Assembly: GCF_028389875.1 (NCBI RefSeq)
Contig: NC_084663.1
Coordinates: 620,001 to 684,000 of the forward strand
Direction: 5' to 3'
Source: Rhea pennata
Taxonomy: Eukaryota > Chordata > Aves > Rheiformes > Rheidae
DNA length: 64,000 nt
A program made the translations under genes and the position numbers. Positions 59,101-64,000 of this stretch are shown here, piece by piece. The notes under the pieces were generated by a model, which searched no databases, was not told the origin of the DNA, and saw only the letters and a program-made list of their open reading frames with translations. How positions within the stretch are numbered: the stretch's first letter is position 1; every line of letters begins with the position of its first letter.

Positions 59101-61784
59101 CCCTCCCCGTGTGCACTGCACCCCCCATGCACTGCACTCTCCCACGCACCGCGCTCCCCCTCCCCGTGCGCACTGCACCCCCCATGCACTGCACTCTCCC
59201 ATGCACCGTGTTCCCCCTCCCTGTGTGCACTGCACCCCCATGCACTGCACTCTCCCACGCACCGCGCTCCCCCTCCCCGTGTGCACTGCACCCCCCATGC
59301 ACTGCACTATCCAACGCACCGCGTTCCCCCTCCCCATGTGCACTGCACCCCCCATGCACTGCACTCTCCCATGCACTGCGTTCCCCCTCCCCGTGCGCAC
59401 TGCACCCCCCATGCATTGCACTCTCCCATGCACCGCGTTCCCCCTCCCTGCATGCACTGCACCCCCCATGCACTGCACTCTCCCACGCACTGCACTCCCG
59501 CTCCCTATGTGCACTGCACCCCCCATGCACTGCATTCTCCCACACACCACACTCCCCCTCCCCATGTGTACTGCACCCCCCCATGCACTGCACTCTCCCA
59601 CGCACCGCATTCCCCCTCCCTGCACGCACTGCACCCATGCACTGCACTCTCCCACACACTGCGTTCCCCCTCCCCATGTGCACTGCACCCCCCATGCACT
59701 GCACTCTCCCACGCACTGCGTTCCCCCTCCCTGCATGCACTGCACCCCCCATGCACTGCACTCTCCCACACACTGCGTTCCCGCTCCCCGCGTGCACTGC
59801 ACTCTCCTATGCACCGCGTTCCCCCTCCCTGCGTGCACTGCACCCCTGTGTGCACTGCACTCTCCCATGCACTGCGTTCCCCCTCCCTGCGTGCACTGCA
59901 CCCCCCGCATGCACTGCACTTTCCTACGCACTGCATTCCCCCTCCCTGTGTGCACTGCACCCCCCACACTCATTGCACTCCTGTGCACTGCATTCCCCCT
60001 CCCAGTATGCACTGCACACTCTGCATGCACTGCACTCTCCCATGCACTGCATTCTTCCCAACGTGCACTGCACTCTCCCACTCTCTGCACCACTGTGCTC
60101 TCCTGTACACTGCATTCCCCTGTATGCACTGAACTGTCCTCTGCACTGCACTCTCGTCTCCTCTGGAGCATCACAACCTCCCCCCTACACTGCAGTTCCC
60201 CTGACTCCCATGCCTTGCATCCACTGCCGCCCATAGGCACTGCACATCCTCTCCTCCACCCCCCAGGCAATCCCCCCCCAACTCCAGGCATTGCACTTTC
60301 CCAGGCACTGCACCTCTCCCCTTCCAGGCACTGCAAGCCTCTGGGCACCGGACTCCTACCAGGCACTGCACCTCTTCCCCTGGGCACTGTCCCAACGCCA
60401 TGCACTGCACCCCCTCCCATCAAGCACTGCGCCTCCAGCCCCGGACACTGCACCCGCACTCCCAGGCACTGCATCAGCTCTATGCATTGCACCCTCCATG
60501 GGCACTGCAGTGACCCCAGGCACTGCAGTTTCCCATCAGGCACTGTACAAGCCTCATGCACTGCACACCTCCACCACCCCCAGAGACTGCACTCCCACCC
60601 GGGGCGCTGCAGTGAGCCCATGCACCACACCCACACCCCACGCACTGCACTCCCCCTTGGAGCATGGCACCCGCACCCCACGCACCACACTCCCCCCTGG
60701 AGCATGGCACCCGCACTCCACTCACTGCACTCCCCCTTGCAGCACCGCACCCGCACCCCACGCACCACACTCCCCCCTGGAGCATGGCACCCGCACCCCA
60801 CGCACCGCACTCCCCCTTGCAGCACCGCACCCGCACCCCACACACTGCACTCCCCCTTGGAGCATGGCACCCGCACCCCACACACTGCACTCCCCCTTGC
60901 AGCACCGCACCTGCGCCCCACGCACCGCACTCCCCCTTGCAGCACCGCACCCACACCCCACGCACCGCACTCCCCCTTGCAGCACCGCACCCGCACCCCA
61001 CGCACCGCACTCCCCCTTGCAGCACCGCACCCACACCCCACGCACCGCACTCCCCCTTGCAGCACCGCACCCACACCCCACGCACCGCACTCCCCCTTGC
61101 AGCACCGCACCTGCGCCCCACGCACCGCACTCCCCCTTGCAGCACCGCACCCGCACCCGCACCCCACGCACCGCACTCCCCCCTGGAGCACCGCACCCGC
61201 ACCCCACGCACCACACTCCCCCTTGCAGCACCGCACCCGCGCCCCACGCACCGCACTCCCCCTTGCAGCACCGCACCCGCGCCCCACGCACCGCACTCCC
61301 CCTTGCAGCACCGCACCCGCACCCCACGCACCGCACTCCCCCTTGCAGCACCGCACCCGCGCCCCACGCACCGCACTCCCCCTTGCAGCACCGCACCCAC
61401 ACCCCACGCACCACACTCCCCCTCGCAGCACCGCACCCACACCCCACGCACCGCACTCCCCCCTGGAGCACCGCACCCGCGCCCCACGCACCACACTCCC
61501 CCTTGCAGCACCGCACCCGCGCCCCACGCACCGCACTCCCCCTTGCAGCACCGCACCCGCCCCGCGCCCCGCGCGCCCGCGTGGGGCTCTGCCCCGCGCC
61601 CGCCGCACCCGCCCGCCGGTACCGAGCACCGCCGCAGCTTGAGGCGGCCCCGCGGCGCCCCGAAGAAGGTGTCGTGCTGCCGCCGCGCGCGGCCCGCGCC
61701 GCCGCCGAGCCGCTCCGCCGCGCGCCGCGCCGCCGCCGCCGCCGCCGCCGCCAGCCGCGCCTTCACCTCCACGTTCCGACCCAT
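56156..61784 (-). CDS. CYTH-domain protein, CyaB/class IV adenylyl cyclase-like, 177 residues, complete
   Basis: Four coding exons join in phase 0: 61623-61784, 56736-56837, 56420-56545 and 56156-56299 (534 bases). CYTH proteins form an eight-stranded barrel that binds nucleotide or polyphosphate in a metal-dependent tunnel; members include bacterial CyaB cyclases and thiamine triphosphatase. The family wording is complete: NVEVK (4-8), DTFF (38-41), GRLKLR (46-51), ELIFYERPD (59-67), K72 and SRY (74-76), GVVKKERLLYLVGQSRVHLD (99-118) and EGLGDFLELE (121-130), with a C-terminal helix QGELIARQLMKELG. Length matches bacterial CyaB (about 180). The canonical first Glu of ExExK is Asn4. The exon 1 donor TCG|GTACCG is the only nearby GT that keeps frame with exon 2. 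A poly-Ala stretch at 12-19 is GC-driven. Substrate is unknown: cAMP synthesis, triphosphatase activity or neither are all possible. Confidence 0.88.
56878..59990. repeat. 57-bp minisatellite, about 54 copies
   Basis: CATGCACTGCACTCTCC recurs at exact 57-base steps (ATG at 56910 and 56967). Consensus parts are ATGCACTGCACTCTCCC, GCGCACCGCGCTCCC, then CTCCCCGCGCGCACTGCACC. The middle varies as CTCCCCGCGCGC, CTCACTGTGTGC, CTCCCCGTGAGC or CTCCCCGTGTGC. CpG-rich variants cluster at the left and TG variants at the right. As 57 is 19 codons, frames on both strands stay open for over 1000 codons. From about 59990 to 60600 the pattern decays into scattered GCACTGCAC motifs. Confidence 0.97.
60600..61560. 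repeat. 40-bp minisatellite, about 24 copies
   Basis: CGCACCGCACTCCCCCTTGC then AGCACCGCACCCGCACCCCA repeats every 40 bases (60961, 61001 and so on). Variants have CCTGGAGCATGG instead of CTTGCAGCACCG. One copy near 61150 carries a 6-base insertion. Three units give 120 bases, so all frames pass through. It shares the GCACCGCACTCCCCC core with the 57-bp array. Confidence 0.96.
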
Positions 61785-63988
<2,204 letters not shown>

Positions 63989-64000
63989 TAAGGCCATCTC

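Larger units (their letters stand above)
56838..61622 (-). other. CYTH gene intron 1, almost wholly tandem repeat
   Basis: 4.8-kb intron with donor GTACCG at 61622 and acceptor CCGTCGCAG at 56838-56846. From the acceptor side, the 57-bp array starts within about 40 bases of exon 2. From the donor side, the 40-bp array starts about 60 bases from exon 1. Almost no unique intron sequence remains. Confidence 0.85.

Noticed and set aside
61623..61640. Alternative exon 1 donor CG|GTGCTC for the CYTH gene
   Set aside because: It leaves two bases of a codon and would throw exon 2 out of its conserved DGPAELIFYERPD frame, whereas TCG|GTACCG keeps phase 0.

Overview
The window is vertebrate, almost certainly avian, nuclear DNA. 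Evidence: spliced genes whose exon junctions keep frame, five CR1-type LINE fragments of the kind that dominate bird genomes, no mammalian SINEs, and a shift from an AT-richer left part (roughly 1-36 kb) to a very GC-rich right part (roughly 36-64 kb) full of minisatellites. Species cannot be named from the sequence.

Layout. (1) 1-28916, plus strand: 3' end of SHANK3. The end of its large penultimate coding exon is at 1-325, followed by a 28-kb intron holding CR1 remnants and simple repeats, then the terminal exon with the C-terminal SAM domain (28373-28916). Candidate poly(A) signals lie at 28981, 30582, 35814 and 36327. (2) About 36.3-39.9 kb: intergenic, with short repeats and a 48-bp minisatellite. 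(3) 39933-52153, minus strand: complete MAPK8IP2 (JIP2), 12 coding exons, 1221 predicted residues, convergent with SHANK3. (4) 52.2-56.1 kb: purine-rich and 22-bp tandem repeats behind the MAPK8IP2 promoter, then GC-rich sequence with no gene I can recognise. (5) 56109-61784, minus strand: a complete four-exon gene for a 177-residue CYTH-domain protein (class IV adenylyl cyclase CyaB / triphosphatase superfamily). Its first intron is nearly filled by about 4.7 kb of 57-bp and 40-bp minisatellites. (6) 62103-63987, plus strand: the first four coding exons of choline kinase beta (CHKB), running off the right edge and head-to-head with the CYTH gene across a CpG-rich promoter with six CCAAT boxes.

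The gene set matches the human 22q13.33 neighbourhood (CHKB, MAPK8IP2, ARSA, SHANK3), with three differences as I recall the human map: SHANK3 is inverted relative to MAPK8IP2, ARSA is not in the interval, and a CYTH gene sits between MAPK8IP2 and CHKB. SHANK3 (postsynaptic scaffold) and MAPK8IP2 (JNK and kinesin scaffold) are both neuronal scaffolds. CHKB starts phosphatidylcholine synthesis. The CYTH protein has no role I can assign beyond its superfamily. Most very long open frames between 36 and 63 kb are products of tandem repeats whose period keeps frames open and are not annotated as genes.
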